Numbered from the stretch's first letter, positions 50,657-61,483 are shown. The stretch is 64,000 nucleotides of DNA from Clostridia bacterium (GCA_017395065.1 JAFPWH010000063.1:84729-148728), one strand, 5' to 3'. Notes: generated by a model from the letters alone, not told the origin. Numbers and translations are program-made.

Positions 50657-52834
50657 ATGCAAGCATCTGTCAGAAGCTGTGACGAAATCATCGCCGCGTG
50701 TAAGAAGTATCACCCCTCAGACGATATGGGCGTGATCAAAAAGGCCTACGACTTTGCCCAAAAAGCGCACGAAGGCCAAACGCGCATGAGCGGCGAGCCC
50801 TATTTTACCCACCCCTGCGAGGTCGCGATGATACTCGCCGGCATCATGATGGACCCGGATACGATCGCGGCGGGGCTTTTGCACGATGTGATCGAGGACG
50901 TGGAAAACGTCAGCCGCGACACGATCGAAGCCGAGTTCGGCCCGGACATCGCCATGATGGTCGACGGCGTGACCAAGTTGAGCCACGTGGACTTTTTCAG
51001 CAAGGAACAGCAAAAGGCCGAGTCCATACGCAAGATGTTCGTTGCGATGGCCAAGGAGATCCGCGTGGTGCTGATAAAGCTTGCCGACCGGCTGCACAAC
51101 ATGCGAACCCTCGACACGCAAAGGCCCGAGCGCAGAAAGGCCATCGCCCGCGAGACGCTGGACATCTACGCGCCGCTTGCGCACAGGCTGGGCGTGTACG
51201 CGATCAAGAGCGAGCTCGAGGACCTGTGCCTCAAATACCTCGACCCCGAGCAGTACGAGCTGATTCGCAAAAAGAGCGACGAAAATCTGGAGCAGCAGCA
51301 GTACCTGATCGAGCACATCAAAACCGCCCTGAACAGCGCCCTTGTCAACGAGGGCATAAAGGACTTCGATATCAGCGGCCGCATCAAGCACAGCTATTCC
51401 ATCTATCGCAAGATGAAGGCCCAGAATAAGAGCTACGAGCAGATCATGGACCTCGTGGCGGTGCGCGTGGTGGTCAAGAATTTGAGGGACTGCTACGGCG
51501 CGCTGGGCGTGGTGCACAGCCTGTGGAAGCCCGTCCCAGACAGGATCAAGGACTATATCCATTCCCCCAAATACGGCATTTACCAGTCGCTGCACACGAC
51601 GGTCATGAGCAAGAGCGGCTCCATTTTCGAGGTGCAGATCCGCACCGAGGAAATGCACCGCAGCGCCGAATACGGCATCGCGGCCCACTGGCGCTATAAA
51701 GAGGGCCGCGCCGCGGACGAACTGGACGACAAGCTCAGCTGGCTGAGGCGCATCATAGACTGGTCGGGCGAAGCGGGCGACGCGGACGAATTTTCTTCGT
51801 TCCTTCGGACCGACCTGTTCAGCGACGACGTGTTCGTTTTCACGCCCGCGGGCGACATCATTTCCCTGCCCAAGGGCGCTACGCCCATCGACTTCGCCTA
51901 CCGCATCCATACGGCCGTGGGCAACCGCTGCGTCGGCGCGCGCGTGGACAAAAAGATGGTGCCGCTTAGCACGCAGCTGGAAAGCGGCAACGTGATCGAG
52001 ATCATCACCTCCTCCACGAGCAAAGGGCCCTCGCTCGACTGGCTGAACATCGTAAAGACCGGCGAAGCCAAGGCCAAGATCCGCTCCTACCTCAAAAACG
52101 CCAGCAAGGACGAAAACCTCGCACGCGGGCGCGACATGCTGGAGCGCGAAATGAAGCGCCTGGGCTATTCCTATCCCCAGCTTTTCCGGAACGAATATCT
52201 GGAGCCGCTTTACAAGCGCTATTCGCTCAGCAACATCGACGATCTGTACGTGACCGTGGGCTTTGGCGGGCTTAGCTGCGCGCAGGTGCTCAACCGCCTC
52301 GCGGACGAATACAAAAAGACCGTGAAGGCGGAGCCGAAAAAGCCGGACGCCGCCGACAAGGCGCCCGCAAAGACCGTAACCCACGCCACGCAGGGCGTGG
52401 AGGTCGAGGGCGACAGCGGCATGCTGATCAAGTTCGCGCGCTGCTGCAATCCCCTGCCCGGCGACAGCATCGTGGGCTACGTGACGAGGGGAAGGGGCGT
52501 GTCCATCCACCGCGCCGACTGCGCGAACATGATGGACGAGAGCATAGAGCCCGACCGTTTCGTGCGCGTGAGCTGGGCGGGACAGAACACCGAAGCTTAC
52601 GAGGCCGAAATCGAGATCCGCGGCTACGACAAGGCGGGTCTGCTGGGCGATCTGAGCAATCTGTTCGCTTCGCTGAACGTGCCCATGCTGGCGGTCTCCG
52701 CCAGGAGCCTCAAAAACGGCACGAGCCAGATCAGCCTGACGCTGCAGGTAAAGGACACCGCGCAGCTGGACAAGGTCATAAAGCAGCTGCAAAAGCGCAG
52801 CGACATCATAGAGGTATTCAGGACCGGAATGTAA
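50657..52834 (+). CDS. relA: Bifunctional (p)ppGpp synthetase/hydrolase
   Basis: 725 residues with the full Rsh order. HD hydrolase domain (about 25-180): [20 protein letters not shown] and [12 protein letters not shown]. Synthetase domain (about 230-350): [22 protein letters not shown] and [14 protein letters not shown] domain near 385-450 ([28 protein letters not shown]), a zinc-finger region with [10 protein letters not shown], then a C-terminal ACT domain. Hydrolase residues are intact, so both activities are expected. relA-dtd-MBL-hemZ is the usual Firmicute order. Confidence 0.97.
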   Translation: MQASVRSCDEIIAACKKYHPSDDMGVIKKAYDFAQKAHEGQTRMSGEPYFTHPCEVAMILAGIMMDPDTIAAGLLHDVIEDVENVSRDTIEAEFGPDIAMMVDGVTKLSHVDFFSKEQQKAESIRKMFVAMAKEIRVVLIKLADRLHNMRTLDTQRPERRKAIARETLDIYAPLAHRLGVYAIKSELEDLCLKYLDPEQYELIRKKSDENLEQQQYLIEHIKTALNSALVNEGIKDFDISGRIKHSYSIYRKMKAQNKSYEQIMDLVAVRVVVKNLRDCYGALGVVHSLWKPVPDRIKDYIHSPKYGIYQSLHTTVMSKSGSIFEVQIRTEEMHRSAEYGIAAHWRYKEGRAADELDDKLSWLRRIIDWSGEAGDADEFSSFLRTDLFSDDVFVFTPAGDIISLPKGATPIDFAYRIHTAVGNRCVGARVDKKMVPLSTQLESGNVIEIITSSTSKGPSLDWLNIVKTGEAKAKIRSYLKNASKDENLARGRDMLEREMKRLGYSYPQLFRNEYLEPLYKRYSLSNIDDLYVTVGFGGLSCAQVLNRLADEYKKTVKAEPKKPDAADKAPAKTVTHATQGVEVEGDSGMLIKFARCCNPLPGDSIVGYVTRGRGVSIHRADCANMMDESIEPDRFVRVSWAGQNTEAYEAEIEIRGYDKAGLLGDLSNLFASLNVPMLAVSARSLKNGTSQISLTLQVKDTAQLDKVIKQLQKRSDIIEVFRTGM

Positions 52835-52890
52835 CAGGCGCTTTCATGCGCACTTGTTTTCAGAACAGACAGAAAATCGGAGGCCGGAAA

Positions 52891-53340
52891 ATGCGGGCGG
52901 TAGTACAGCGGGTTTCGTTCAGTCACGTGGACGTGGAAGGGCAGTGCGTGGGAAAAATCGGCAAAGGGCTCACGGTGCTGCTGGGCGTGATGGACGGCGA
53001 CACGGACGAGGACGCCGAATACATAGCCAAAAAGGTGGCCCTGCTCAGGATCTTCGAGGACGAGCAGGAAAAGATGAACCTGAGCGTAAAGGACGTGGGC
53101 GGCAGTGTTCTGCTCATCAGCCAGTTCACGCTGGCCGGAGACGCGCGCCACGGCAACCGTCCCTCCTTTTCCACGGCCGCCGCGCCCGAGATCGCAGAGC
53201 CGCTGTGCGAAAAGGTGGTCGCGAGCCTGACAAGCAAGGGGCTTTCGGTGGAAACGGGGCGCTTCCGCACGCACATGGAGGTAACGCTCTTGAACGACGG
53301 CCCCGTGACCATACTGCTCGACAGCCGGAGGCAGTTCTGA
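52891..53340 (+). CDS. dtd: D-aminoacyl-tRNA deacylase
   Basis: 149 residues. [17 protein letters not shown] at the start, the cross-subunit active site segment [22 protein letters not shown] and [23 protein letters not shown] at the end. It removes D-amino acids and Gly from mischarged tRNA. ATG at 52891 follows CGGAGG; an upstream frame extension has no support. The stop overlaps the next start. Confidence 0.96.
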   Translation: MRAVVQRVSFSHVDVEGQCVGKIGKGLTVLLGVMDGDTDEDAEYIAKKVALLRIFEDEQEKMNLSVKDVGGSVLLISQFTLAGDARHGNRPSFSTAAAPEIAEPLCEKVVASLTSKGLSVETGRFRTHMEVTLLNDGPVTILLDSRRQF

Positions 53341-53936
53341 TGGACGTCAAAATGCGCGTGATCGGCCCCGTGCAGGCCAACTGCTACATACTGAACGGGC
53401 GCATCATGATCGATCCCGGCGACGGCGTAAACGAATTGGACGCCTTTATACGGGACAGCGGCGCCCAGATCGACAGCGTCGTGCTGACGCACGGCCATTT
53501 CGACCACATGCTGGGCGCGGCGCACATAAAAAAGAAATACGGCGCGAAGATCTACGTTTCCGCCGCCGACGCGCACTGCCTGACGGACGAAAGATCCGCG
53601 CTGGTGCTGCCATTCGCCGCAGGGCGGTTCGAGCCCTGCGAGGCGGACGTATTGCTTAACGAGGGCAAGGTCACGATCTCGGGCACCGAATTCGAGGTGC
53701 TTCTGACCCCCGGGCACACCGAGGGCGGGCTTTGTCTCTTGAGCCGCGAGGACAGGCTCGTCTTTACGGGCGACACGCTGTTCAGCAACGGCTACGGCCG
53801 CACGGACCTGCCCGGCGGAGACATAAACAAGCTGTTCGCCTCGCTGCGCCGCCTGCTTAAGCTGCCGGAGGATTATTACGTGTACCCCGGCCACGGCGAA
53901 GGCGCGCTGATCGGCGAGATACGAGGAGGGCTGTGA
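53340..53936 (+). CDS. MBL-fold metallo-hydrolase (YqgX/GloB-like)
   Basis: 198 residues. The metal-binding THGHFDHMLGA is followed by TPGHTEGGLCLL, FTGDTLFSNGYGRTDLPGGD and a terminal YPGHGEG. These place it in the glyoxalase II-like group that sits next to dtd and relA in many Firmicutes. Activity on thioesters or another ester is possible and unproven. It overlaps dtd by 1 bp and precedes hemZ by 1 bp. Confidence 0.92.
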   Translation: MDVKMRVIGPVQANCYILNGRIMIDPGDGVNELDAFIRDSGAQIDSVVLTHGHFDHMLGAAHIKKKYGAKIYVSAADAHCLTDERSALVLPFAAGRFEPCEADVLLNEGKVTISGTEFEVLLTPGHTEGGLCLLSREDRLVFTGDTLFSNGYGRTDLPGGDINKLFASLRRLLKLPEDYYVYPGHGEGALIGEIRGGL

Positions 53937-53937
53937 G

Positions 53938-55422
53938 ATGACCTCCGTGCGCCTGAACACGAACGAAGCGTGGCTCTATCCCGAGCTGTGCGACGTGATA
54001 CGCCTGTTTCTGGGCGACATAGTAATCGGCGAAGAAGCGGGAGACATGTGCTTTGCGCACGCGCACAGCGTTACGGGCGATACCTGGACGGAGACGGTGC
54101 AAAGCGGAAACCGCCGCTCTGTGCGCACGGCCATCGTGTGCTCAGACGCGCTGGAAGCCAAGCGCCGCATAAAGCGCGCGGCCAAGAACGCGCTGTTCGA
54201 GCTTCTGATGGATTCTCTCGGCTTTTGCCCGCCCTGGGGGAGCCTTACGGGCATCCGCCCCACGCGCCTGATCTACGAGGCGCTTTCGGAGGGAAAGACG
54301 CCGGACGAAGCCATGCGGCGCCTGACGGACGAATTCTACGTTTCCGAAGAGAAGGTCTCCCTGCTGGGCGAGATCGTGCAGATGCAGGAAGGGCTCATCT
54401 ATCCGCCCGAGAACAGCTTCGATCTGTACATCCACATCCCGTTTTGCGTGAGCCGCTGCGCGTACTGCTCCTTTGCGTCGGTCGAGGTCGGCAAAAGCAA
54501 GCTGACGGACGCCTACGTGCAGGCGCTGATCCAGGAGCTCCGGGACGGCGCGGACCTCATGCGCCGGCTCGGACTCACGATCCGAAGCGGTTACGTGGGC
54601 GGCGGAACGCCCACCGCGATCACGACCGGCCAGCTGCAAAGCGTGCTGGAAAGCGCGATGACGCTGTTTCCGGGCGCCGCAGAATGGACGGTCGAGGCGG
54701 GCAGGCCGGACACGATCGACCGCGAAAAGCTTTCGATGCTCAGGCAAATGCAGGTCGGACGCATTTCGGTCAATCCGCAGTCGTTTTCCGACGAGACGCT
54801 CCGCCTGATCGGCCGGGCGCACAGCGCCGAAGATACCGTGCGGGCGTACCTGCTCGCGCGCGAGATGGGCTTTCACGACATCAACATGGACCTGATCGCA
54901 GCGCTGCCCGGCGAGACGGCGGACGACTTCCGCCATACGCTGGACAGGACGATCGAGCTGTCTCCCGAAAGCGTGACCGTGCATTCGCTGGCCATCAAGC
55001 GCTCCAGCCGCCTGCACGAGCAGCTCACCGTGGCAGGCGGCGCCCACAATCAGGCAAACGCCGAGGGTGCGGACGAAATGATCCGCATGGCCAGGACACG
55101 CCTTTGCGGCGCGGGCTACAGGCCCTACTACCTCTATCGCCAGAAATACATGGCCGGCAACCTCGAAAACGTGGGCTACGCAAAGCCCGGCTACGCCTGC
55201 CTGTACAACATAGGCAACATGGAGGAGACACAGAAGGTGCTGGCCGTGGGCGCGGGCGCGATCACCAAATGGATATTTGACCGCAAAAGGCGCATAGAGC
55301 GCGCGCCGAACCTGAGGAACATAGAGGAATACATCGCAAGGGTCGACGAGCTGTGCCAAAAAAAGCGCCGCGTGATACTGGACGAAGGCAGGGCCCTTAC
55401 GCAGAACCGGGAGGATACGTAG
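53938..55422 (+). CDS. hemZ: Radical SAM coproporphyrinogen dehydrogenase-like protein HemZ
   Basis: 494 residues. An N-terminal region of about 160 residues precedes the radical SAM motif CVSRCAYC (Cys170, Cys174, Cys177), followed by GYVGGGTPTAI and RISVNPQSFSDETLRLIGRAH, as in HemN-type enzymes. The long N-terminus and operon position after relA-dtd-MBL identify the HemZ subgroup. Heme synthesis is not otherwise visible in the window, so a related anaerobic porphyrin or maturation role remains possible. Confidence 0.93.
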   Translation: MTSVRLNTNEAWLYPELCDVIRLFLGDIVIGEEAGDMCFAHAHSVTGDTWTETVQSGNRRSVRTAIVCSDALEAKRRIKRAAKNALFELLMDSLGFCPPWGSLTGIRPTRLIYEALSEGKTPDEAMRRLTDEFYVSEEKVSLLGEIVQMQEGLIYPPENSFDLYIHIPFCVSRCAYCSFASVEVGKSKLTDAYVQALIQELRDGADLMRRLGLTIRSGYVGGGTPTAITTGQLQSVLESAMTLFPGAAEWTVEAGRPDTIDREKLSMLRQMQVGRISVNPQSFSDETLRLIGRAHSAEDTVRAYLLAREMGFHDINMDLIAALPGETADDFRHTLDRTIELSPESVTVHSLAIKRSSRLHEQLTVAGGAHNQANAEGADEMIRMARTRLCGAGYRPYYLYRQKYMAGNLENVGYAKPGYACLYNIGNMEETQKVLAVGAGAITKWIFDRKRRIERAPNLRNIEEYIARVDELCQKKRRVILDEGRALTQNREDT

Positions 55423-56058
55423 ATGAAAAGGCGGCTGCTCGCGCTTTTGCTCGTGTGTATGGCGCTGCTTCTGAGCGCCTGCGGCGTGGTGTACGTAAAT
55501 CCCTACGCCGACATTCCCAAGCCCGTCGCCGTCTTTACGCTGGACATCGACGGCCAAAGCTACGTGATGCGCTTTACGCTGGACCCCGGCTACGCGCCGA
55601 ACACCGTTTCCAATTTCATCAACCTCGCCAACGCCGGCTTTTACGACGGGCTCAAGATCGACTACGTCTACCCCACCTATTTCATCCGCGGCGGCGACCC
55701 CAACGGCGACGGCACGGGCGGAACGGACTACACCATCCGGGGCGAATTCAAGGCCAACGGCTTCGAATTCGACGGCATGCCGCACGAGCGCGGCGTAATC
55801 TCCATGTGTAGGCTGGAAAACGACTACAATTCTGCCGGCAGCCAGTTTTTCATCATGCTCTCAAGGCACTCCGAGTACGACGACCTGTACGCCGCGTTCG
55901 GCCGCATCGAGCCCGCGGACGTCGAAAGCATGAATACCCTGAGCGAGATCGAACAGCGCACCACCGACAACGAATACCGCCCGATCCTGCGCCAGACCAT
56001 CGTGAGCGTGCGCGTGGACACGCGGGGGTACGAATACACGGTCATCAAGAACGAATAG
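55423..56058 (+). CDS. Cyclophilin-type peptidyl-prolyl isomerase lipoprotein
   Basis: 211 residues. The signal peptide with lipobox LSAC (Cys20) indicates membrane anchoring on the outer face. The cyclophilin domain contains NTVSNFINLANAGFYDGL, FIRGGDPNGDGTGG, GVISMCRLENDYNSAGSQFFIML and AAFGRIEPADVESM. It catalyses cis-trans proline isomerisation in exported proteins. It abuts hemZ (stop then ATG) and ends before a strong terminator. Confidence 0.95.
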   Translation: MKRRLLALLLVCMALLLSACGVVYVNPYADIPKPVAVFTLDIDGQSYVMRFTLDPGYAPNTVSNFINLANAGFYDGLKIDYVYPTYFIRGGDPNGDGTGGTDYTIRGEFKANGFEFDGMPHERGVISMCRLENDYNSAGSQFFIMLSRHSEYDDLYAAFGRIEPADVESMNTLSEIEQRTTDNEYRPILRQTIVSVRVDTRGYEYTVIKNE

Positions 56059-56076
56059 GATGATCTTCGAAGTATA

Positions 56077-56127
56077 AACGATCCGGGCTGCACCGCGAAT
56101 CCTTCGCTGCAGCCCGGATCGTTTTTT
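56077..56127 (+). terminator. Strong intrinsic terminator of the relA-ppi run
   Basis: AACGATCCGGGCTGCA (56077-56092) pairs perfectly over 16 bp with TGCAGCCCGGATCGTT (56108-56123), followed by TTTTG. It also lies just beyond the stop of the convergent minus-strand gene at 56150 and may serve both. Confidence 0.92.
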
Positions 56128-56149
56128 GTCTTCCTGATATTCGATGCGC

Positions 56150-57838
56150 TTATCTCCTTCCGGCGCCGCCGCCGCTGGATCGGCCGCCGCCGCCGGAATG
56201 GCCCGAACGGGAGCTTGAGGAACGGCTTGAACTGCGATGGCTTCCGCCGGACGAATGCCCTCCCCCGCCGGTCAGGAGGGTGAAGACGAGCTCGATCGTG
56301 ACTCTGATCGCGATCTCGACCAGGAAGCGGAAAATCAGCATGACCAGGCTACCGCCCTCGATGTTCCTTAAGAAGGCGCGCACCCTCGGCGTGCGCTCCA
56401 GCGCTTTCCTTGCCGCCGTGCCCAGCACGATGAAGCCCACGGTCACGGCTGTGACCCATATCCACGCGCCGCTCTCGGCTGCGATCGCAGAAGCCAGGAA
56501 GACCGCGGCGGGCATTATGGCGAACACCGACAGTACGCACAGTATGTAGGCGATCATTATGAGCGCGTTCACGAGCTTTCTCGTGCCCGGCTTACCGCCT
56601 GCGCCCTCTTCCCCTTCCACATCATCCGCCGATGCGGAAAAGTTGCGCGACAGCCTTTTTTCGGCGATCAGGCGCTTGACCGTGGTCAGGTTCTTTTTCT
56701 CGTCCTCATAGAGGTGAACGGCATAGATGTCTGCCCTTCGCATCTGCTTGCCCTTTGCACGCAGAATCACCGCGCGCACACAGTGTGCGCCGAAGAGCAG
56801 TACGCCGATGAGCAAACCAACGCGCGCGGAAGTGGCGGTAAAGCTGAAAAATAGCACGGCCGCGATCAGAACGGCAAGGCCCGCCACGGCGCAGAAGGCG
56901 ATATGCTTGTACTTCGTGGACGGGATCTGTCCCGTGACCTCGCCCGTCTGCCCGTTGACGGCGAAGGTGTATTCTCTTCCCTCCGCTTTGCAGGTGACGC
57001 GGTACACGGGCAAAAGGATCAGCATCGCGTCCATCGATTTGAACGTGAGGGCGTTGTTGTCCGAGTGTACGATGACTTCCCTGATCTGCCCGATGTCCTC
57101 GGTTGCTTCCCTCGCCATCGCGATGGTGCTAAGGCTCTCGGCGCGGCTTATGCAGTCCGAAAGCGGCGTATCGGCTTTGGCGATGGGCGCGTCCAGCTGT
57201 ACGCGCTCGTCCAGCGGCTCGAGCTTCGAATAGTCGAAGGGCTCCAATTCGTCCATCAGCACGTCTTCCATCGCGTTGTTCGCGTCCACGACGATGTTTC
57301 GGATCATGTACTTGTCGTCGTAGTTCAAAAAGCCTTCGACGGTCAGCCTGCGCTCCATGGGCGGCTTTTGCTCGAAGTTCAGCGTGTGCACGTCGCACTT
57401 GAAGCTGCCCTTGGCCTCCACGTCGAACAGCCAGAAGGGCACGTACTGCTTTTGCACCTTCATTTTGTCGGTGAGCTTGAAGGGCTTTAGCAGCCTCGAG
57501 CCCGCGCGCGCTTCGATGTGTTTTGGCAGGTCTTCCTCTTTCACCTGAAACTTCAGGTACGCACCGGCGTGGTACAGTTCGCTCTCGGGCGTCAAAAGCT
57601 TCAGTTTCTTTTCGCACTTGGGGCAGGTGAGCAGTATTCGCATGCCCTCGGAAGTGTAATCCTGCCCGCATTTGGAGCAGTGAAAGCTGAGCTTTCCCCA
57701 GGACGGAGAAGGATCGGTCTCAGGCTGCGCTTCGACGAGCGACGACCAATCGTCCCGGTTATCGGGCATTTTCTCGTTTTCCGCCGGCTGCTGTGTGTCT
57801 TCCGCGATGGGTTTTTCGGGATTCGGATTGTTCTCCAT
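56150..57838 (-). CDS. TFIIB-type zinc-ribbon membrane protein with Gly/Ser/Arg-rich tail
   Basis: 562 residues. An acidic N-terminus (1-50), a zinc ribbon with C54/C57 and C72/C75, a soluble domain (about 85-310) and two clustered transmembrane regions (about 315-360 and 430-520). The C-terminus of about 45 residues is almost only Gly, Ser, Arg and His. Similar proteins are widespread in Clostridia as TFIIB-type zinc ribbon-containing proteins without a known role. The low-complexity tail resembles those of TPM-domain/YgcG proteins. Function unknown. Confidence 0.82.
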   Translation of the reverse strand: MENNPNPEKPIAEDTQQPAENEKMPDNRDDWSSLVEAQPETDPSPSWGKLSFHCSKCGQDYTSEGMRILLTCPKCEKKLKLLTPESELYHAGAYLKFQVKEEDLPKHIEARAGSRLLKPFKLTDKMKVQKQYVPFWLFDVEAKGSFKCDVHTLNFEQKPPMERRLTVEGFLNYDDKYMIRNIVVDANNAMEDVLMDELEPFDYSKLEPLDERVQLDAPIAKADTPLSDCISRAESLSTIAMAREATEDIGQIREVIVHSDNNALTFKSMDAMLILLPVYRVTCKAEGREYTFAVNGQTGEVTGQIPSTKYKHIAFCAVAGLAVLIAAVLFFSFTATSARVGLLIGVLLFGAHCVRAVILRAKGKQMRRADIYAVHLYEDEKKNLTTVKRLIAEKRLSRNFSASADDVEGEEGAGGKPGTRKLVNALIMIAYILCVLSVFAIMPAAVFLASAIAAESGAWIWVTAVTVGFIVLGTAARKALERTPRVRAFLRNIEGGSLVMLIFRFLVEIAIRVTIELVFTLLTGGGGHSSGGSHRSSSRSSSSRSGHSGGGGRSSGGGAGRR

Positions 57839-57908
57839 GCTGCATGCACTCCTTTGGGCGTCTGTCGGGATGAAGGGGCATTTCGACTGTTTTTATATAA
57901 CGCAAATT

Positions 57909-57930
57909 GAGCCATGTATCTACACGGCTC
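57909..57930 (-). terminator. Hairpin after rpsT, probable terminator
   Basis: GAGCCATGTA-TC-TACACGGCTC (57909-57930), a 10 bp stem with one imperfect pair, 21 bp past the rpsT stop. Only a short T-stretch follows on the minus strand. Confidence 0.5.
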
Positions 57931-57950
57931 TCATTGCATCAAAGGATCTG

Positions 57951-58214
57951 TCAGGCGTTGGCCTGCTTGTTCAGCCTCTTGGCCAGGCGGCTCTTCTTGC
58001 GGTTGGCGGCATTCTTATGGATCACGCCCTTGGTGGCGGCCTTGTCTACCGCGGCCTGGGTCTGGCTGAGCAGAGCGGCGTCGGCGGAACCGGCCTCAAC
58101 GGCGGTAGAGAACTTTTTGAGGCTGGTCTTCATCGCGCTCTTGACCATGCGGTTGCGCAGATTCTTCTTTTCGGAAACCTTTACTCGCTTGATAGCGGAC
58201 TTGATGTTCGGCAA
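57951..58214 (-). CDS. rpsT: 30S ribosomal protein S20
   Basis: 87 residues, Lys/Ala-rich helical protein: [48 protein letters not shown]. It binds 16S rRNA early in small-subunit assembly. I chose TTG at 58214, giving [11 protein letters not shown] as in the family and 8 nt spacing to AGGGAG. GTG at 58223 would overlap that ribosome-binding site and add three unusual residues. Confidence 0.96.
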   Translation of the reverse strand: MPNIKSAIKRVKVSEKKNLRNRMVKSAMKTSLKKFSTAVEAGSADAALLSQTQAAVDKAATKGVIHKNAANRKKSRLAKRLNKQANA

Positions 58215-58246
58215 ATCATTCACTCCCTGTTCAAAATAGCCTTGTT

Positions 58247-58275
58247 ATTATACTACACGCGCGTGAGTATTGCAA
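58247..58275 (-). promoter_or_regulatory. SigA promoter of rpsT
   Basis: Minus strand: TTGCAA (58275-58270), a 17 bp spacer, TATAAT (58252-58247). Confidence 0.8.
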
Positions 58276-58348
58276 GATGCAAGACGGTTAAATATGTGGT
58301 AAGTAAAGCGCTGCGCCTTTAGCCCGAGGGTGTGGGCCGTCAGGGCAC

Positions 58349-59914
58349 TTACTTCGCCATTTCCACGGCTCTGGTTTCGCGTATCACGTTGACCTTGATC
58401 TGGCCCGGATACTCCATTTCGTCCTCTATGCGCTTGCAAATCTCCTTGGCAAGCACCAGCGTTCCCGCGTCGTTGACGTCCTCGGGTTTTACCATGATGC
58501 GAACCTCGCGGCCGCTCTGTATGGCGTAGGACTTTTCGACGCCCTGGAAGGAGTTGGCGATCTCCTCCAGTTTCTCGAGGCGCTTGATGTAGTTCTCTAT
58601 GCTCTCGCGCCTGGCGCCGGGCCTGGCCGCAGAGATCGCGTCCGCCGCCTGTACCAGCACGGCCTCCACGCTCTGGGGCTCCACGTCGCCGTGGTGCGCA
58701 AGGATGCAGTTGATGACGGCTTCGCTCTCGTGGTACTTGCGCGCGAGCTCGCCGCCGATGGTGACGTGCGTGCCCTCGACCTCGTGGTCGATGGCCTTGC
58801 CTATGTCGTGCAGCAGGCCGCCGCGCTTTGCAAGCTGTACGTCCGCGCCCAGTTCCGCTGCCATCGCTCCGGCGAGGTGGCTTACCTCGATGGAATGCTT
58901 GAGCACGTTCTGGCCGTAGCTGGTGCGGTACTTCATGCGGCCAAGCAGCAGCACGAGCTCTCTGTGCAGCGAATGCTGGTTGGTCTCGAACACGGCATTT
59001 TCGCCGGCCTCGCGGATCTGGTTGTCCACTTCGCGCTTGGCCTTCTCGACCAGTTCTTCGATCCTCGCGGGATGGATGCGGCCGTCCATGATCAGCTTTT
59101 CCAGCGCGACTCTTGCGATTTCCCTGCGCACGGGATCGAAGCCGGAAATGATGACCGCTTCGGGCGTGTCGTCGATGATGAGGTCGACGCCGGTCGCGGT
59201 TTCGAGCGCGCGGATGTTTCTGCCCTCGCGGCCGATGATCCTGCCCTTCATGTCGTCATTGGGCAGTGCGACGACGCTGACCGTAGTTTCGGCCACGTGA
59301 TCGGCCGCGCACTTCTGGATGGCCAGGGAGATGATGTTTCTGGCCTTCTTGTCCGCCTCGTCCTTGGCGCGGGCCTCGATGTCTCTTACCATGACCGCTG
59401 CGTCGTGATAGGCGTCCTTCTGCACGCGGTTCATGATGATCTGGCGCGCCTCGTCCATCGTCATGTTGGAGATGCGCTCGAGCTCGCCCGCCTGCCGGTC
59501 GTGAAGCTTCTGCGCTTCGCTCTCCAGGCGCTCTGCTTCCTTGTACTTTTCGTTCAGCGCTTCCTCGCGGGCTTCGACCGCGTCATATTTCTTGTCGAGG
59601 GCTTCTTCTCTTTGGTTTACGCGCCTTTCGAGCCGCGTCACCTCGCTGCGGCGATCCTTTACTTCCTTGTCGAGCTCGTCTTTCAGCGTGAGGATTTCTT
59701 CCTTGGTAGACAGGATCTGCTCTTTTTTGTACTCGTCGGCCTTGGTTTTCATTTCCTCGGCCTTGCGCTTGGCTTCTTCAAGCTGTTCCTCGGCAAACTT
59801 TTCGGAACGCCCGATTTTGTTTTCCGTGTAGCTCTGGCGGTATTTGTATCCGCCCAGTGCGCCCGCCGCGATGCCCACGACGGCTGCGATAATGCCAATC
59901 AATGTAGGACCCAA
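58349..59914 (-). CDS. rny: Ribonuclease Y
   Basis: 521 residues, standard length. An N-terminal membrane anchor (about 5-22, [17 protein letters not shown]) is followed by a long coiled coil (25-190), a KH domain with [20 protein letters not shown], and an HD domain with [20 protein letters not shown]. It starts mRNA decay at the membrane as the RNase E counterpart in Firmicutes. Its promoter is at 60009-60037. Confidence 0.97.
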   Translation of the reverse strand: MGPTLIGIIAAVVGIAAGALGGYKYRQSYTENKIGRSEKFAEEQLEEAKRKAEEMKTKADEYKKEQILSTKEEILTLKDELDKEVKDRRSEVTRLERRVNQREEALDKKYDAVEAREEALNEKYKEAERLESEAQKLHDRQAGELERISNMTMDEARQIIMNRVQKDAYHDAAVMVRDIEARAKDEADKKARNIISLAIQKCAADHVAETTVSVVALPNDDMKGRIIGREGRNIRALETATGVDLIIDDTPEAVIISGFDPVRREIARVALEKLIMDGRIHPARIEELVEKAKREVDNQIREAGENAVFETNQHSLHRELVLLLGRMKYRTSYGQNVLKHSIEVSHLAGAMAAELGADVQLAKRGGLLHDIGKAIDHEVEGTHVTIGGELARKYHESEAVINCILAHHGDVEPQSVEAVLVQAADAISAARPGARRESIENYIKRLEKLEEIANSFQGVEKSYAIQSGREVRIMVKPEDVNDAGTLVLAKEICKRIEDEMEYPGQIKVNVIRETRAVEMAK

Positions 59915-60008
59915 ATTTGCGTCACTTCCTCCTTGTCCGGTTTCTGGAACGGGGCAAAGCCCCTGAATTAGCGATTATACTGCCCCATTGGAGCAAATTA
60001 TCCATTAT

Positions 60009-60037
60009 ATTTTATACTCAGCGTGTTAATTTGTCAA
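60009..60037 (-). promoter_or_regulatory. SigA promoter of rny; divergent region 59915-60283
   Basis: Minus strand: TTGACA (60037-60032), a 17 bp spacer, TAAAAT (60014-60009), with TATAAT 5 bp further on. The 369 bp region 59915-60283 holds this promoter and the aminotransferase promoter; I see no gene or structured RNA in it. Confidence 0.75.
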
Positions 60038-60195
60038 CGAAGCGCAACATAAGTGCGAGTAAACTTAATCTCCTGTCAACATTTAACTGCGTCCACTGTG
60101 CGGGATGCGCTCCCGCGCCGGGGCCGACCAATACGGCCCGCGCCCTGCTTTCATTGTTAAATTATGGAATTTTTGCATATTTAACCCTGGTGCTA

Positions 60196-60224
60196 TTGCA
60201 TTTTTTGTCGTCTTGTGGCATAAT
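60196..60224 (+). promoter_or_regulatory. SigA promoter of the aminotransferase
   Basis: TTGCAT at 60196, a 17 bp spacer and CATAAT at 60219, upstream of CGGAGG at 60268. Confidence 0.65.
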
Positions 60225-60283
60225 TTGCAAGCAAACAGCAAGTTATGCAGTATATAAAATTCATTTTCGGAGGTCATTCCATC

Positions 60284-61483
60284 ATGGCGCTCACCATTTC
60301 GCAGAAATGTAAAAATATACAGCCTTCCGTGACCCTGGCCATCGATTCGAGGGCCAAGCAGCTTCGCGCAATGGGTTTGGACGTGATCGGCTTCGGCGCG
60401 GGCGAGCCGGACTTCGATACGCCCAAATACATAAAGGACGCAGCAAAGGACGCGCTGGACGCCGGCCTTACCAAATACACTCCCGTCTCGGGCACGGTCG
60501 AACTGAAAAACGAAATTCAGGCAAAGCTGCTGCGCGACAACAACCTGGAATACGAGCAGACCGACATCATCGTTTCCACCGGCGCGAAGCAGTGCCTCTT
60601 CAATGCGCTCAGCGCCATCCTGGACCCCGGCGACGAGGTGCTCATTCCCGCGCCCGCCTGGGTCAGCTATCCGGAGATGGTCGCGATGGCGGGCGGCGTG
60701 CCCATTATGGTGAGCGGCAGCGCCGAGAACAACTTCACGGTGCCCGCCGAAGAGCTCGCGGCCCATATCACGCCGAAAACCAAGGCGCTTATCCTCAACT
60801 CCCCCAATAACCCCACCGGCTGCGTGCTGGACGCGACATTGCTCAGGCAATACGCCGATCTGGCCGTCGAGCACGGGTTTTACGTGATCTCCGACGAGAT
60901 CTACGAAAAGCTGATCTACGACGGCGGCCGCCACGTGTCCATCGCCTCGCTTGGCGAGGACATCAAGGCGCAGACCATCGTCATCAACGGCGTGAGCAAG
61001 TCCTACTCGATGACCGGCTGGCGCATCGGCTACGCCGCAGGCCCCAAAAACGTGATCAAGGCCATGACCTCCTTCCAGAGCCACACGACCTCCAACGCCA
61101 ACTCCATCGCGCAGCACGCCGCCGCGGTCGCGCTGACCAACGGCGAAAGGTTCATGCACGAGTCTTTGATGGAGTTCACCGCCCGCAGGAACTTAATGTT
61201 CGACATGCTGGCTTCCATCGACGGCCTCAAGTGCACCATGCCTCAGGGCGCGTTTTACATGATGCTGAACATCTCCTCGCTCATCGGCAAAAAGGTCAAC
61301 GGCAAGGTCATCAGCGGCAGCGACGATTTTGCCAGCGCCCTGCTCGAAAGCAAGATGGTGGCCGTGGTCCCCGCCCGCGCCTTCGGCGACGACCGCTACG
61401 TGCGCTTAAGCTACGCGACGACCCGCGAAAAGATCATCGTGGGCATCGGCCGCATCGCCGAATTCGTGAAGGAATGTGAATAA
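60284..61483 (+). CDS. Class I aspartate-type aminotransferase
   Basis: 399 residues of the PLP class I/II family, aspartate aminotransferase subgroup Ib. Motifs: GAGEPDFDTP, NSPNNPTGCVL, SDEIYEKLIYD, the PLP lysine in NGVSKSYSMTGWRIGYAAGP and the late Arg in YVRLSYATT. It most likely transfers the amino group between aspartate and 2-oxoglutarate, though related enzymes accept prephenate or aromatic acids. ATG at 60284 follows CGGAGG; an upstream ATG at 60245 would add 13 atypical residues. It is monocistronic with a terminator. Confidence 0.93.
   Translation: MALTISQKCKNIQPSVTLAIDSRAKQLRAMGLDVIGFGAGEPDFDTPKYIKDAAKDALDAGLTKYTPVSGTVELKNEIQAKLLRDNNLEYEQTDIIVSTGAKQCLFNALSAILDPGDEVLIPAPAWVSYPEMVAMAGGVPIMVSGSAENNFTVPAEELAAHITPKTKALILNSPNNPTGCVLDATLLRQYADLAVEHGFYVISDEIYEKLIYDGGRHVSIASLGEDIKAQTIVINGVSKSYSMTGWRIGYAAGPKNVIKAMTSFQSHTTSNANSIAQHAAAVALTNGERFMHESLMEFTARRNLMFDMLASIDGLKCTMPQGAFYMMLNISSLIGKKVNGKVISGSDDFASALLESKMVAVVPARAFGDDRYVRLSYATTREKIIVGIGRIAEFVKECE

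Noticed and set aside
50717..52792. 691-codon open frame on the minus strand
   Set aside because: It lies fully antisense to relA, is rich in His/Val/Arg/Ala as expected for the complement of GC-rich codons, and has no ribosome-binding site or recognisable motif.
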